A stretch of 64,000 nt of DNA from Loxodes magnus (GCA_946699065.1 CAMPDV010002412.1:1-64000); one strand, 5' to 3'. Shown: positions 24,173 to 37,089, counted from the stretch's first letter. Notes: a model not told the origin generated them from the letters alone. Translations and numbers: made by a program.

Positions 24173-24188
24173 TTTACTTCTTTACTTC
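24173..24188. repeat. 8-bp internal duplication, 88-bp monomer (last one)
   Basis: TTTACTTC doubled. I found no further 88-bp monomer in the remaining 39.8 kb. Confidence 0.88.
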
Positions 24189-24220
24189 TTCACTTTTCTA
24201 AATACTTATTACTTCTCAAA

Positions 24221-24540
24221 GCATATTACTTAAAACTGAAATTCCATCTTCTTTTCTTACTTGACTTCTTCACTTTTCTAAATACTTATTACTTCTCAAA
24301 ACTTACTTCTTAAATCTGAAATTCTATCTTCTTTTCTTACTTTACTTCTTCACTTTTCTAAATACTTATTACTTCTCAAAGCATATTACTTAAAACTGAA
24401 ATTCCATCTTCTTTTCTTACTTGACTTCTTCACTTTTCTAAATACTTATTACTTCTCAAAACTTACTTCTTAAATCTGAAATTCTATCTTCTTTTCTTAC
24501 TCTACTTCTTCACTTTTCTAAATACTTAATACTTCTCAAA
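24221..24540. repeat. Two-monomer tandem unit, 160 bp x 2
   Basis: CATATTACTT with AAATTCCATC and TACTTGACTTC, followed by AAAACTTACTTCTTAAATCTG, repeated once at exactly 160 bp (GCATATTACT at 24221 and 24381). The right copy ends in TTAATAC instead of TTATTAC. Confidence 0.85.
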
Positions 24541-26823
24541 GCATAATACTCAAAACTAAAATTCTATCTTCTTTTCTTACTCTACTTCTTCACTTTTCTA
24601 AATACTTAATACTTCTCAAAGCATACTCCTTAAAACTGAAATTCTATCTTCTTTTCTTACTCTACTTCTTCACTTTTCTTAATACTTAATACTTCTCAAA
24701 GCATACTACTTAAAACTGAAATTCTATCTTCTTTTCTTACTCTACTTCTTCACTTTTTTTAATACTTAATACTTCTCAAAGCATACTACTTAAAACTGAA
24801 ATTCTATCTTCTTTTCTTACTCTACTTCTTCACTTTTCTAAATACTTATTACTTCTCAAAGCATAATGCTTAAAACTGAAATTCTATCTTCTTTTCTTAC
24901 TTTACTTCTTCACTTTTCTAAATACTTATTACTTCTCAAAGCATAATGCTTAAAACTGAAATTCTATCTTCTTTTCTTACTTTACTTCTTCACTTTTCTT
25001 AATACTTATTACTTCTCAAAGCATACTACTTAAAACTAAAATTCTATCTTCTTTTCTTACTTTACTTCTTCATTTTTCTAAATACTTAATACTTCTCAAA
25101 ACATACTACTTAAAACTGAAATTCTATCTTCTTTTCTTACTCTACTTCTTCACTTTTTTTAATACTTAATACTTCTCAAAGCATACTCCTTAAAACTGAA
25201 ATTCTATCTTCTTTTCTTACTCTACTTCTTCACTTTTCTAAATACTTATTACTTCTCAAAGCATAATGCTTAAAACTGAAATTCTATCTTCTTTTCTTAC
25301 TTTACTTCTTCACTTTTCTAAATACTTATTACTTCTCAAAGCATAATACTTAAAACTGAAATTCTATCTTCTTTTCTTACTTGACTTCTTCACTTTTCTT
25401 AATACTTATTACTTCTCAAAACATACTACTTAAGACTGAAATTCTATCTTCTTTTCTCACTTTACTTCTTCACTTTTCTAAATACTTATTACTTCTCAAA
25501 GCATAATACTTAAAACTGAAATTCCATCTTCTTTTCTTACTCTACTTCTTCACTTTTCTTAATACTTAATACTTCTCAAAGCATACTACTTAAAACTGAA
25601 ATTCTATCTTCTTTTCTTACTCTACTTCTTCACTTTTCTAAATACTTAATGCTTCTCAAAGCATACTACTTAAAACTGAAATTCTATCTTCTTTTCTTAC
25701 TCTACTTCTTCACTTTTCTAAATACTTATTACTTCTCAAAGCATACTACTCAAAACTGAAATTCTATCTTCTTTTCTTACTCTACTTCTTCACTTTTCTA
25801 AATACTTAATACTTCTCAAAGCATACTCCTTAAAACTGAAATTCTATCTTCTTTTCTTACTCTACTTCTTCACTTTTCTAAATACTTAATACTTCTCAAA
25901 GCATACTACTTAAAACTGAAATTCTATCTTCTTTTCTTACTCTACTTCTTCACTTTTTTTAATACTTAATACTTCTCAAAGCATACTACTTAAAACTGAA
26001 ATTCTATCTTCTTTTCTTACTCTACTTCTTCACTTTTTTTAATACTTAATACTTCTCAAAGCATAATGCTTGAAACTGAAATTCTATCTTCTTTTCTTAC
26101 TCTACTTCTTCACTTTTCTAAATACTTAATACTTCTCAAAGCATACTACTTAAAACTGAAATACTATCTTCTTTTCTTACTTTACTTCTTCACTTTTCTT
26201 AATACTTAATGCTTCTCAAAGCATACTACTTAAAACTGAAATTCTATCTTCTTTTCTCACTTTACTTCTTCACTTTTCTAAATACTTATTACTTCTCAAA
26301 GCATAATACTTAAAACTGAAATTCTATCTTCTTTTCTTACTCTACTTCTTCTCTTTTTTTAATACTTAATACTTCTCAAAGCATAATGCTTGAAACTGAA
26401 ATTCTATCTTCTTTTATTACTCTACTTCTTCACTTTTCTAAATACATAATAATTCTCAAAGCATACTACTTAAAACTGAAATTCCATCTTCTTTTCTTAC
26501 TTGACTTCTTCACTTTTTTTAATACATAATAATTCTCAAAGCATACTACTTAAAACTGAAATTCTATCTTCTTTTCTTACTCTACTTCTTCACTTTTCTA
26601 AATACTTATTACTTCTCAAAGCATAATGCTTGAAACTGAAATTCTATCTTCTTTTCTTACTCTACTTCTTCACTTTTCTAAATACTTAATACTTCTCAAA
26701 GCATACTACTCAAAACTGAAATTCTATCTTCTTTTCTTACTCTACTTCTTCACTTTTCTTAATACTTAATAATTCTCAAAGCATACTACTTAAAACTGAA
26801 ATTCTATCTTCTTTTCTTACTTT
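24541..26823. repeat. Mixed monomers, 24.5-26.8 kb
   Basis: About 28 units, the transition between left-type variants (CATAATGCTTG, TTTTCTCACTTT, TTTTATTACTC, last seen together near 26.2-26.6 kb) and right-type variants (AACTAAAATT, CATAATGCTTAAAACTG). Two CATAATGCTT units in tandem lie at about 24.86-25.0 kb. Nothing but satellite. Confidence 0.75.
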
Positions 26824-27950
26824 ACTTCTACACTTTTCTAAATACTTATTACTTCTCAAAGCATAATGCTTAAAACTGAAATTCTATCTTCTTTTCTTAC
26901 TCTACTTCTTCACTTTTCTAAATACTTATTACTTCTCAAAGCATAATGCTTAAAACTGAAATTCCATCTTCTTTTCTTACTCTACTTCTTCACTATTCAA
27001 AATACTTATTACTTCTCGAAGCATACTTATAAAACTGAAATTCTATCTTATTTTCTTACTTTACTTCTTCACTTTTACAAAATACTTATTACTTCTCTAA
27101 GCATAACAATAAAACTGAAATTCTTTCTTATTTTCTTATCTTACTTCTTCACTTTTCAAAATACTTAATACTTCTCAAAGCATACTTATAAAACTGAAAT
27201 TCTATCTTCTTTTCTTACTTTACTTCTTCACTTTTCTAAATACTTATTACTTCTCAAAACTTACTTCTTAAATCTGAAATTCTATCTTCTTTTCTTACTC
27301 TACTTCTTCACTTTTCTAAATACTTAATACTTCTCAAAGCATACTACTTAAAACTGAAATTCTATCTTCTTTTCTTACTTGACTTCTTCACTTTTCTTAA
27401 TACTTATTACTTCTCAAAACATACTACTTAAAACTGAAATTCTATCTTCTTTTCTTACTCTACTTCTTCACTTTTCTAAATACTTAATGCTTCTCAAAGC
27501 ATACTTCTTAAAACTGAAATTCTATCTTCTTTTCTTACTTGACTTCCTCACTTTTCTTAATACTTATTACTTCTCAAAACATACTACTTAAAACTGAAAT
27601 TCTATCTTCTTTTCTTACTCTACTTCTTCACTTTTCTTAATACTTATTACTTCTCAAAGCATACTACTCAAAACTGAAATTCTATCTTCTTTTCTTACTC
27701 TACTTCTTCACTTTTCTAAATACTTAATGCTTCTCAAAGCATACTCCTTAATCTGAAATTCTATCTTCTTTTCTTACTTTACTTCTTCACTTTTCTAAAT
27801 ACTTAATGCTTCTCAAAGCATATCTCATTAAAACTGAAATTCTATCTTCTTTTCTTACTTTACTTCTTCACTTTTCTAAATACTTAATACTTCTCAAAGC
27901 ATACTACTCAAAACTGAAATTCTATCTTCTTTTCTTACTCTACTTCTTCA
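26824..27950. repeat. Block L copy 2
   Basis: Matches block L copy 1 (5021-6250) at offset 21,803 bp at its left end. Order: TTCTACAC, CATAATGCTT, AAATTCCATC, CACTATTC with TCTCGAAGC, ACTTATAAAACTG, TTTTACAAAATAC, then the TACTTGACTTC to CATATCTCATT series. This copy has an extra CATAATGCTT unit and a CATAACAAT unit and lacks the TTTACTAAATATT monomer. Confidence 0.8.
27170..27760. repeat. Tandem 799-bp duplication, copy 1
   Basis: The series ACTTATAAAACTG, AAAACTTACTTCTTAAATCTG, TACTTGACTTCTTC, AAAACAT, CATACTTCTT, TACTTGACTTCCTC, AAAACAT, CTCAAAACTG, CATACTCCTTAATCTG recurs 799 bp downstream (27969-28559). The second copy has AACTCAATCTC where this one has AACTGAAATTC. Confidence 0.85.
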
Positions 27951-27968
27951 CTTTTCTTAATACTTAAT

Positions 27969-28559
27969 ACTTCTCAAAGCATACTTATAAAACTGAAATT
28001 CTATCTTCTTTTCTTACTTTACTTCTTCACTTTTCTAAATACTTATTACTTCTCAAAACTTACTTCTTAAATCTGAAATTCTATCTTCTTTTCTTACTCT
28101 ACTTCTTCACTTTTCTAAATACTTAATACTTCTCAAAGCATACTACTTAAAACTCAATCTCTATCTTCTTTTCTTACTTGACTTCTTCACTTTTCTTAAT
28201 ACTTATTACTTCTCAAAACATACTACTTAAAACTGAAATTCTATCTTCTTTTCTTACTCTACTTCTTCACTTTTCTAAATACTTAATGCTTCTCAAAGCA
28301 TACTTCTTAAAACTGAAATTCTATCTTCTTTTCTTACTTGACTTCCTCACTTTTCTTAATACTTATTACTTCTCAAAACATACTACTTAAAACTGAAATT
28401 CTATCTTCTTTTCTTACTCTACTTCTTCACTTTTCTTAATACTTATTACTTCTCAAAGCATACTACTCAAAACTGAAATTCTATCTTCTTTTCTTACTCT
28501 ACTTCTTCACTTTTCTAAATACTTAATGCTTCTCAAAGCATACTCCTTAATCTGAAATT
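27969..28559. repeat. Tandem 799-bp duplication, copy 2
   Basis: Second copy of 27170-27760, inside the large duplication. The right copy of the large duplication contains only one such series (32201-32791), derived from this copy because it shares AACTCAATCTC. Confidence 0.85.
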
Positions 28560-29436
28560 CTATCTTCTTTTCTTACTTTACTTCTTCACTTTTCTAAATA
28601 CTTAATACTTCTCAAAGCATACTACTTAAAACTAAAATTCTATCTTCTTTTCTTACTTTACTTCTTCACTTTTCTAAATACTTAATGCTTCTCAAAGCAT
28701 ATCTCATTAAAACTGAAATTCTATCTTCTTTTCTTACTTTACTTCTTCACTTTTCTAAATACTTAATACTTCTCAAAGCATACTACTCAAAACTGAAATT
28801 CTATCTTCTTTTCTTACTCTACTTCTTCACTTTTCTAAATACTTAATACTTCTCAAAGCATACTACTTAAAACTAAAATTCTATCTTCTTTTCTTACTCT
28901 ACTTCTTCACTTTTCTTAATACTTATTACTTCTCAAAGCATAATGCTTAAAACTGAAATTCTATCTTCTTTTCTTACTCTACTTCTTCTCTTTTTTTAAT
29001 ACTTAATACTTCTCAAAGCATAATACTTAAAACTGAAGGTCCATCTTCTTTTCTTACTTTACTTCTTCACTTTTCTAAATACTTATTACTTCTCAAAGCA
29101 TACTCCTTAATCTAAAATTCTATCTTCTTTTCTTACTCTACTTCTTCACTTTTCTAAATACTTATTACTTCTCAAAGCATAATGCTTAAAACTGAAATTC
29201 TATCTTCTTTTCTTACTCTACTTCTTCACTTTTCTAAATACTTAATACTTCTCAAAGCATAATACTTAAAACTGAAGGTCCATCTTCTTTTCTTACTTTA
29301 CTTCTTCACTTTTCTAAATACTTATTACTTCTCAAAGCATACTCCTTAATCTAAAATTCTATCTTCTTTTCTTACTCTACTTCTTCACTTTTCTAAATAC
29401 TTATTACTTCTCGAAGCATACTTATAAAACTGAAAT

Positions 29437-29865
29437 TCTTTCTTATTTTCTTACTTTACTTCTTCACTTTTCTAAATACTTAATGCTTCTCAAAGCATAC
29501 TACTTAAAACTGAAATTCTATCTTCTTTTCTTACTCTACTTCTTCACTTTTCTAAATACTTAATACTTCTCAAAGCATACTACTTAAAACTGAAATTCTA
29601 TCTTCTTTTCTTACTTGACTTCTTCACTTTTCTTAATACTTATTACTTCTCAAAACATACTACTTAAAACTGAAATTCTATCTTCTTTTCTTACTCTACT
29701 TCTTCACTTTTCTAAATACTTAATACTTCTCAAAGCATACTACTTAAAACTAAAATTCTATCTTCTTTTCTTACTCTACTTCTTCACTTTTCTTAATACT
29801 TATTACTTCTCAAAGCATAATGCTTAAAACTGAAATTCTATCTTCTTTTCTTACTCTACTTCTTC
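29437..29865. repeat. 430-bp block, partner at 30874-31302
   Basis: Order TTCTTTCTTATTTTC, TTAATGC, TTAATAC, TACTTGACTTC, AAAACAT, AACTAAAATT with TTCTTAATAC, CATAATGCTT; repeated at offset 1437 bp (18 x 80 minus 3). Confidence 0.83.
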
Positions 29866-30873
29866 ACTTTTTTTAATACTTAATACTTCTCAAAGCATAA
29901 TACTTAAAACTGAAGGTCCATCTTCTTTTCTTACTCTACTTCTTCACTTTTCTTAATACTTAATGCTTCTCAAAGCATACTACTTAAACTGAAATTCTAT
30001 CTTCTTTTCTTACTCCACTTCTTCACTTTTCTAAATACTTAATACTTCTCAAAGCATACTACTTAAAACTGAAATTCTATCTTCTTTTCTTACTTGACTT
30101 CTTCACTTTTCTTAATACTTATTACTTCTCAAAACATACTACTTAAAACTGAAATTCTATCTTCTTTTCTTACTTTACTTCTTCACTTTTCTAAATACTT
30201 AATACTTCTCAAAACATAATACTTAAAACTGAAATTCTATCTTCTTTTCTTACTCAACTTCTTCACTTTTCTAAATACTTATTACTTCTCAAAGCATACT
30301 ACTTAAAACTGAAATTCTATCTTCTTTTCTTACTTTACTTCTTCACTTTTCTTAATACGTAATACTTCTCAAAGCATACTACTTAAACTGAAATTCTATC
30401 TTCTTTTCTTACTCTACTTCTTCACTTTTCTTAATACTTAATACTTCTCAAAGCATACTCCTTAAAACTAAAATTCTATCTTCTTTTATTACTCTACTTC
30501 TTCACTTTTCTAAATACTTATTACTTCTCAAAGCATACTACTTAAAACTGAAATTCTATCTTCTTTTCTTACTTTACTTCTTCACTTTTCTAAATACTTA
30601 ATACTTCTCAAAGCATACTCCTTAAAACTGAAATTCTATCTTCTTTTCTTACTCTACTTCTTCACTTTTCTAAATACTTATTACTTCTCAAAGCATACTA
30701 CTTAAACTGAAATTCTATCTTCTTTTCTTACTCTACTTCTTCACTTTTCTAAATACTTAATACTTCTCAAAGCATACTACTTAAAACTGAAATTCTATCT
30801 TCTTTTCTTACTCTACTTCTTCACTTTTCTTAATACTTAATACTTCTCAAAGCATACTACTTAAAACTAAAAT

Positions 30874-31302
30874 TCTTTCTTATTTTCTTACTTTACTTCT
30901 TCACTTTTCTAAATACTTAATGCTTCTCAAAGCATACTACTTAAAACTGAAATTCTATCTTCTTTTCTTACTCTACTTCTTCACTTTTCTAAATACTTAA
31001 TACTTCTCAAAGCATACTACTTAAAACTGAAATTCTATCTTCTTTTCTTACTTGACTTCTTCACTTTTCTTAATACTTATTACTTCTCAAAACATACTAC
31101 TTAAAACTGAAATTCTATCTTCTTTTCTTACTCTACTTCTTCACTTTTCTAAATACTTAATACTTCTCAAAGCATACTACTTAAAACTAAAATTCTATCT
31201 TCTTTTCTTACTCTACTTCTTCACTTTTCTTAATACTTATTACTTCTCAAAGCATAATGCTTAAAACTGAAATTCTATCTTCTTTTCTTACTCTACTTCT
31301 TC
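30874..31302. repeat. 430-bp block, partner at 29437-29865
   Basis: Second copy of the TTCTTTCTTATTTTC to CATAATGCTT series. It abuts the right edge of the left copy of the large duplication (30868), so the two junctions nearly coincide. Confidence 0.83.
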
Positions 31303-32031
31303 ACTTTTCTAAATACTTAATACTTCTCAAAGCATACTACTTAAAACTGAAATTCTATCTTCTTTTCTTACTTTACTTCTTCACTTTTCTAAATACTTAA
31401 TACTTCTCAAAGCATACTCCTTAAAACTGAAATTCTATCTTCTTTTCTTACTCTACTTCTTCACTTTTCTAAATACTTATTACTTCTCAAAGCATACTAC
31501 TTAAACTGAAATTCTATCTTCTTTTCTTACTTTACTTCTTCACTTTTCTAAATACTTATTACTTCTCAAAGCATACTCCTTAAAACTGAAATTCTATCTT
31601 CTTTTCTTACTTTACTTCTTCACTTTTCTAAATACTTATTACTTCTCAAAGCATACTCCTTAAAACTGAAATTCTATCTTCTTTTCTTACTCTACTTCTT
31701 CACTTTTCTAAATACTTAATACTTCTCAAAGCATACTACTTAAAACTGAAATTCTATCTTCTTTTCTTACTTTACTTCTTCACTTTTCTTAATACTTAAT
31801 ACTTCTCAAAGCATACTACTCAAAACTGAAATTCTATCTTCTTTTCTTACTCTACTTCTTCACTTTTCTAAATACTTAATGCTTCTCAAAGCATACTCCT
31901 TAATCTGAAATTCTATCTTCTTTTCTTACTTTACTTCTTCACTTTTCTAAATACTTAATACTTCTCAAAGCATACTACTTAAAACTAAAATTCTATCTTC
32001 TTTTCTTACTTTACTTCTTCACTTTTCTAAA
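31303..32031. repeat. Monomers between the two large duplication copies
   Basis: About nine units, mostly CATACTACTT and CATACTCCTT, one with TTAAACTG (79 bp). The last three (CTCAAAACTG, CATACTCCTTAATCTG, AACTAAAATT) resemble 28.5-28.7 kb, so the homology between the large copies may extend leftwards with one monomer of difference. Confidence 0.75.
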
Positions 32032-34919
32032 TACTTAATGCTTCTCAAAGCATATCTCATTAAAACTGAAATTCTATCTTCTTTTCTTACTTTACTTCTT
32101 CACTTTTCTAAATACTTAATACTTCTCAAAGCATACTACTCAAAACTGAAATTCTATCTTCTTTTCTTACTCTACTTCTTCACTTTTCTTAATACTTAAT
32201 ACTTCTCAAAGCATACTTATAAAACTGAAATTCTATCTTCTTTTCTTACTTTACTTCTTCACTTTTCTAAATACTTATTACTTCTCAAAACTTACTTCTT
32301 AAATCTGAAATTCTATCTTCTTTTCTTACTCTACTTCTTCACTTTTCTAAATACTTAATACTTCTCAAAGCATACTACTTAAAACTCAATCTCTATCTTC
32401 TTTTCTTACTTGACTTCTTCACTTTTCTTAATACTTATTACTTCTCAAAACATACTACTTAAAACTGAAATTCTATCTTCTTTTCTTACTCTACTTCTTC
32501 ACTTTTCTAAATACTTAATGCTTCTCAAAGCATACTTCTTAAAACTGAAATTCTATCTTCTTTTCTTACTTGACTTCCTCACTTTTCTTAATACTTATTA
32601 CTTCTCAAAACATACTACTTAAAACTGAAATTCTATCTTCTTTTCTTACTCTACTTCTTCACTTTTCTTAATACTTATTACTTCTCAAAGCATACTACTC
32701 AAAACTGAAATTCTATCTTCTTTTCTTACTCTACTTCTTCACTTTTCTAAATACTTAATGCTTCTCAAAGCATACTCCTTAATCTGAAATTCTATCTTCT
32801 TTTCTTACTTTACTTCTTCACTTTTCTAAATACTTAATACTTCTCAAAGCATACTACTTAAAACTAAAATTCTATCTTCTTTTCTTACTTTACTTCTTCA
32901 CTTTTCTAAATACTTAATGCTTCTCAAAGCATATCTCATTAAAACTGAAATTCTATCTTCTTTTCTTACTTTACTTCTTCACTTTTCTAAATACTTAATA
33001 CTTCTCAAAGCATACTACTCAAAACTGAAATTCTATCTTCTTTTCTTACTCTACTTCTTCACTTTTCTAAATACTTAATACTTCTCAAAGCATACTACTT
33101 AAAACTAAAATTCTATCTTCTTTTCTTACTCTACTTCTTCACTTTTCTTAATACTTATTACTTCTCAAAGCATAATGCTTAAAACTGAAATTCTATCTTC
33201 TTTTCTTACTCTACTTCTTCTCTTTTTTTAATACTTAATACTTCTCAAAGCATAATACTTAAAACTGAAGGTCCATCTTCTTTTCTTACTTTACTTCTTC
33301 ACTTTTCTAAATACTTATTACTTCTCAAAGCATACTCCTTAATCTAAAATTCTATCTTCTTTTCTTACTCTACTTCTTCACTTTTCTAAATACTTATTAC
33401 TTCTCAAAGCATAATGCTTAAAACTGAAATTCTATCTTCTTTTCTTACTCTACTTCTTCACTTTTCTAAATACTTAATACTTCTCAAAGCATAATACTTA
33501 AAACTGAAGGTCCATCTTCTTTTCTTACTTTACTTCTTCACTTTTCTAAATACTTATTACTTCTCAAAGCATACTCCTTAATCTAAAATTCTATCTTCTT
33601 TTCTTACTCTACTTCTTCACTTTTCTAAATACTTATTACTTCTCGAAGCATACTTATAAAACTGAAATTCTTTCTTATTTTCTTACTTTACTTCTTCACT
33701 TTTCTAAATACTTAATGCTTCTCAAAGCATACTACTTAAAACTGAAATTCTATCTTCTTTTCTTACTCTACTTCTTCACTTTTCTAAATACTTAATACTT
33801 CTCAAAGCATACTACTTAAAACTAAAATTCTATCTTCTTTTCTTACTCTACTTCTTCACTTTTCTTAATACTTATTACTTCTCAAAACATACTACTTAAA
33901 ACTGAAATTCTATCTTCTTTTCTTACTCTACTTCTTCACTTTTCTAAATACTTAATACTTCTCAAAGCATACTACTTAAAACTAAAATTCTATCTTCTTT
34001 TCTTACTCTACTTCTTCACTTTTCTTAATACTTATTACTTCTCAAAGCATACTCCTTAAAACTGAAATTCTATCTTCTTTTCTTACTCTACTTCTTCACT
34101 TTTCTAAATACTTAATACTTCTCAAAGCATAATACTTAAAACTGAAATTCTATCTTCTTTTCTTACTTTACTTCTTCACTTTTCTAAATACTTATTACTT
34201 CTCAAAGCATACTCCTTAATCTAAAATTCTATCTTCTTTTCTTACTCTACTTCTTCACTTTTCTAAATACTTATTACTTCTCGAAGCATACTTATAAAAC
34301 TGAAATTCTTTCTTATTTTCTTATCTTACTTCTTCACTTTTCAAAATACTCATTATTTCTCAAAGCATACTCCTTAATCTAAAATTCTATCTTCTTTTCT
34401 TACTCTACTTCTTCACTTTTCTAAATACTTATTACTTCTCAAAGCATAATGCTTAAAACTGAAATTCTTTCTTATTTTCTTACTTTACTTCTTCACTTTT
34501 CTAAATACTTAATGCTTCTCAAAGCATACTACTTAAAACTGAAATTCTATCTTCTTTTCTTACTTTACTTCTTCACTTTTCTAAATACTTAATACTTCTC
34601 AAAGCATACTCCTTAAAACTGAAATTCTATCTTCTTTTCTTACTCTACTTCTTCACTTTTCTTAATACTTAATGCTTCTCAAAGCATACTACTTAAACTG
34701 AAATTCTATCTTCTTTTCTTACTCCACTTCTTCACTTTTCTAAATACTTAATACTTCTCAAAGCATACTACTTAAAACTGAAATTCTATCTTCTTTTCTT
34801 ACTTGACTTCTTCACTTTTCTTAATACTTATTACTTCTCAAAACATACTACTTAAAACTGAAATTCTATCTTCTTTTCTTACTTTACTTCTTCACTTTTC
34901 TAAATACTTAATACTTCTC

Positions 34920-35079
34920 AAAACACAATACTTAAAACTGAAATTCTATCTTCTTTTCTTACTCAACTTCTTCACTTTTCTAAATACTTATTACTTCTCA
35001 AAGCATACTACTTAAAACTGAAATTCTATCTTCTTTTCTTACTTTACTTCTTCACTTTTCTTAATACGTAATACTTCTC
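34920..35079. repeat. Two-monomer unit with AAAACACAATAC, copy 1
   Basis: The unit AAAACACAATAC with TACTCAACTTC, followed by a CATACTACTT unit, recurs 399 bp downstream. The left copy of the large duplication has AAAACATAATAC here (near 30210), so the T-to-C change arose after the large duplication. Confidence 0.85.
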
Positions 35080-35318
35080 AAAGCATACTACTTAAACTGA
35101 AATTCTATCTTCTTTTCTTACTCTACTTCTTCACTTTTCTTAATACTTAATACTTCTCAAAGCATACTCCTTAAAACTAAAATTCTATCTTCTTTTATTA
35201 CTCTACTTCTTCACTTTTCTAAATACTTATTACTTCTCAAAGCATACTACTTAAAACTGAAATTCTATCTTCTTTTCTTACTTTACTTCTTCACTTTTCT
35301 AAATACTTAATACTTCTC

Positions 35319-35478
35319 AAAACACAATACTTAAAACTGAAATTCTATCTTCTTTTCTTACTCAACTTCTTCACTTTTCTAAATACTTATTACTTCTCAA
35401 AGCATACTACTTAAAACTGAAATTCTATCTTCTTTTCTTACTTTACTTCTTCACTTTTCTAAATACTTAATACTTCTC
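35319..35478. repeat. Two-monomer unit with AAAACACAATAC, copy 2
   Basis: Absent from the equivalent place in the left large copy (between 30610 and 30611). It carries the private CACAATAC change and so was copied from 34920-35079 after that change arose. Confidence 0.85.
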
Positions 35479-35737
35479 AAAGCATACTCCTTAAAACTGA
35501 AATTCTATCTTCTTTTCTTACTCTACTTCTTCACTTTTCTAAATACTTATTACTTCTCAAAGCATACTACTTAAACTGAAATTCTATCTTCTTTTCTTAC
35601 TCTACTTCTTCACTTTTCTAAATACTTAATACTTCTCAAAGCATACTACTTAAAACTGAAATTCTATCTTCTTTTCTTACTCTACTTCTTCACTTTTCTT
35701 AATACTTAATACTTCTCAAAGCATACTACTTAAAACT

Positions 35738-37089
35738 GAAATTCTATCTTCTTTTCTTACTCTACTTCTTCACTTTTCTAAATACTTAATACTTCTCAAA
35801 GCATACTACTTAAAACTGAAATTCTATCTTCTTTTCTTACTTTACTTCTTCACTTTTCTTAATACTTAATACTTCTCAAAGCATACTACTCAAAACTGAA
35901 ATTCTATCTTCTTTTCTTACTCTACTTCTTCACTTTTCTAAATACTTAATACTTCTCAAAGCATACTACTTAAAACTGAAATTCTATCTTCTTTTCTTAC
36001 TCTACTTCTTCACTTTTCTAAATACTTATTACTTCTCGAAACATACTACTTAAAACTGAAATTCTTTCTTATTTTCTTATCTTACTTCTTCACTTTTCAA
36101 AATACTCATTATTTCTCAAAGCATTCTTATAAAACTAAAATTCTATCTTCTTTTCTTACTCTACTTCTTCACTTATCTTAATACTTAATACTTCTCAAAG
36201 CATACTCCTTAAAACTGAAATTCTATCTTCTTTTCTTACTCTACTTCTTCACTTTTCTTAATACTTAATACTTCTCAAAGCATACTCCTTAAAACTGAAA
36301 TTCTATCTTCTTTTCTTACTCTACTTCTTCACTTTTCTAAATACTTAATACTTCTCAAAGCATACTACTTAAAACTGAAATTCTATCTTCTTTTCTTACT
36401 TTACTTCTACACTTTTCTTAATACTTAATACTTCTCAAAGCATACTTATAAAACTGAAATTCTATCTTCTTTTCTTACTCTACTTCTTCACTTTTCTAAA
36501 TACTTATTACTTCTCAAAGCATAATGCTTAAAACTCAATCTCTATCTTCTTTTCTTACTTTACTTCTTCACTTTTCTTAATACTTAATACTTCTCAAAGC
36601 ATACTACTTAAAACTAAAATTCTATCTTCTTTTCTTACTCTACTTCTTCACTTTTCTTAATACTTATTACTTCTCAAAGCATAATGCTTAAAACTGAAAT
36701 TCTATCTTCTTTTCTTACTCTCCTTCACTTTTCTTAATACTTAATACTTCTCAAAGCATACTACTTAAAACTAAAATTCTATCTTCTTTTCTTACTCTAC
36801 TTCTTCACTTTTCTTAATACTTATTACTTCTCAAAGCATAATGCTTAAAACTGAAATTCTATCTTCTTTTCTTACTCTACTTCTTCACTTTTCTAAATAC
36901 TTATTACTTCTCAAAGCATAATGCTTAAAACTAAAATTCTATCTTCTTTTCTTACTCTACTTCTTCACTTTTCTTAATACTTATTACTTCTCAAAGCATA
37001 ATGCTTAAAACTGAAATTCTATCTTCTTTTCTTACTCTACTTCTTCACTTTTCTAAATACTTAATACTTCTCAAAGCATACTCCTTAAG
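35738..37089. repeat. Monomers with CATAATGCTT / AACTAAAATT alternation
   Basis: About 17 units. Includes the 35985-36170 block shared with 6280-6465. At 36.55-37.05 kb CATAATGCTT and AACTAAAATT units alternate. The first TACTCTCCTTCAC unit (77 bp) is near 36718. Confidence 0.75.

Larger units (their letters stand above)
22738..24220. repeat. Mixed monomers with repeated TACTTGACTTC units
   Basis: About 18 units. Two consecutive units at about 23543 and 23623 carry TTTTTTAATACATAATAATT after TACTTGACTTC, so the variant is locally doubled. A CTTCGTTTC unit near 23034 recalls the 10-11 kb repeat. Two 88-bp monomers sit at 23925 and 24173. Confidence 0.75.
27800..30868. repeat. Large direct duplication, left copy (3.07 kb)
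   Basis: Partner is 32032-35737. From 27800 to about 29815 the offset is constant at 4232 bp. Dozens of markers agree, with only a few substitutions seen (at 29,590-29,610, where this copy has TACTTGACTTC and the partner TACTCTACTTC). Beyond a gap of about six monomers the match resumes at offset 4709 (29912 onward), then 4869 after a two-monomer gain in the partner. Shared rare markers include AACTCAATCTC, CATATCTCATT, AAGGTCCATC, AATACGTAATAC and TTTTATTACTC. Confidence 0.88.
32032..35737. repeat. Large direct duplication, right copy (3.71 kb)
   Basis: Partner of 27800-30868. It is longer because of about six extra monomers at 34047-34620 and two extra monomers at 35319-35478. The added 34.0-34.6 kb part contains a cassette A-like first monomer (TTATCTT, TACTCATTATTT) near 34315 and CATACTCCTTAATCTAAAATT units. 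Confidence 0.87.
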
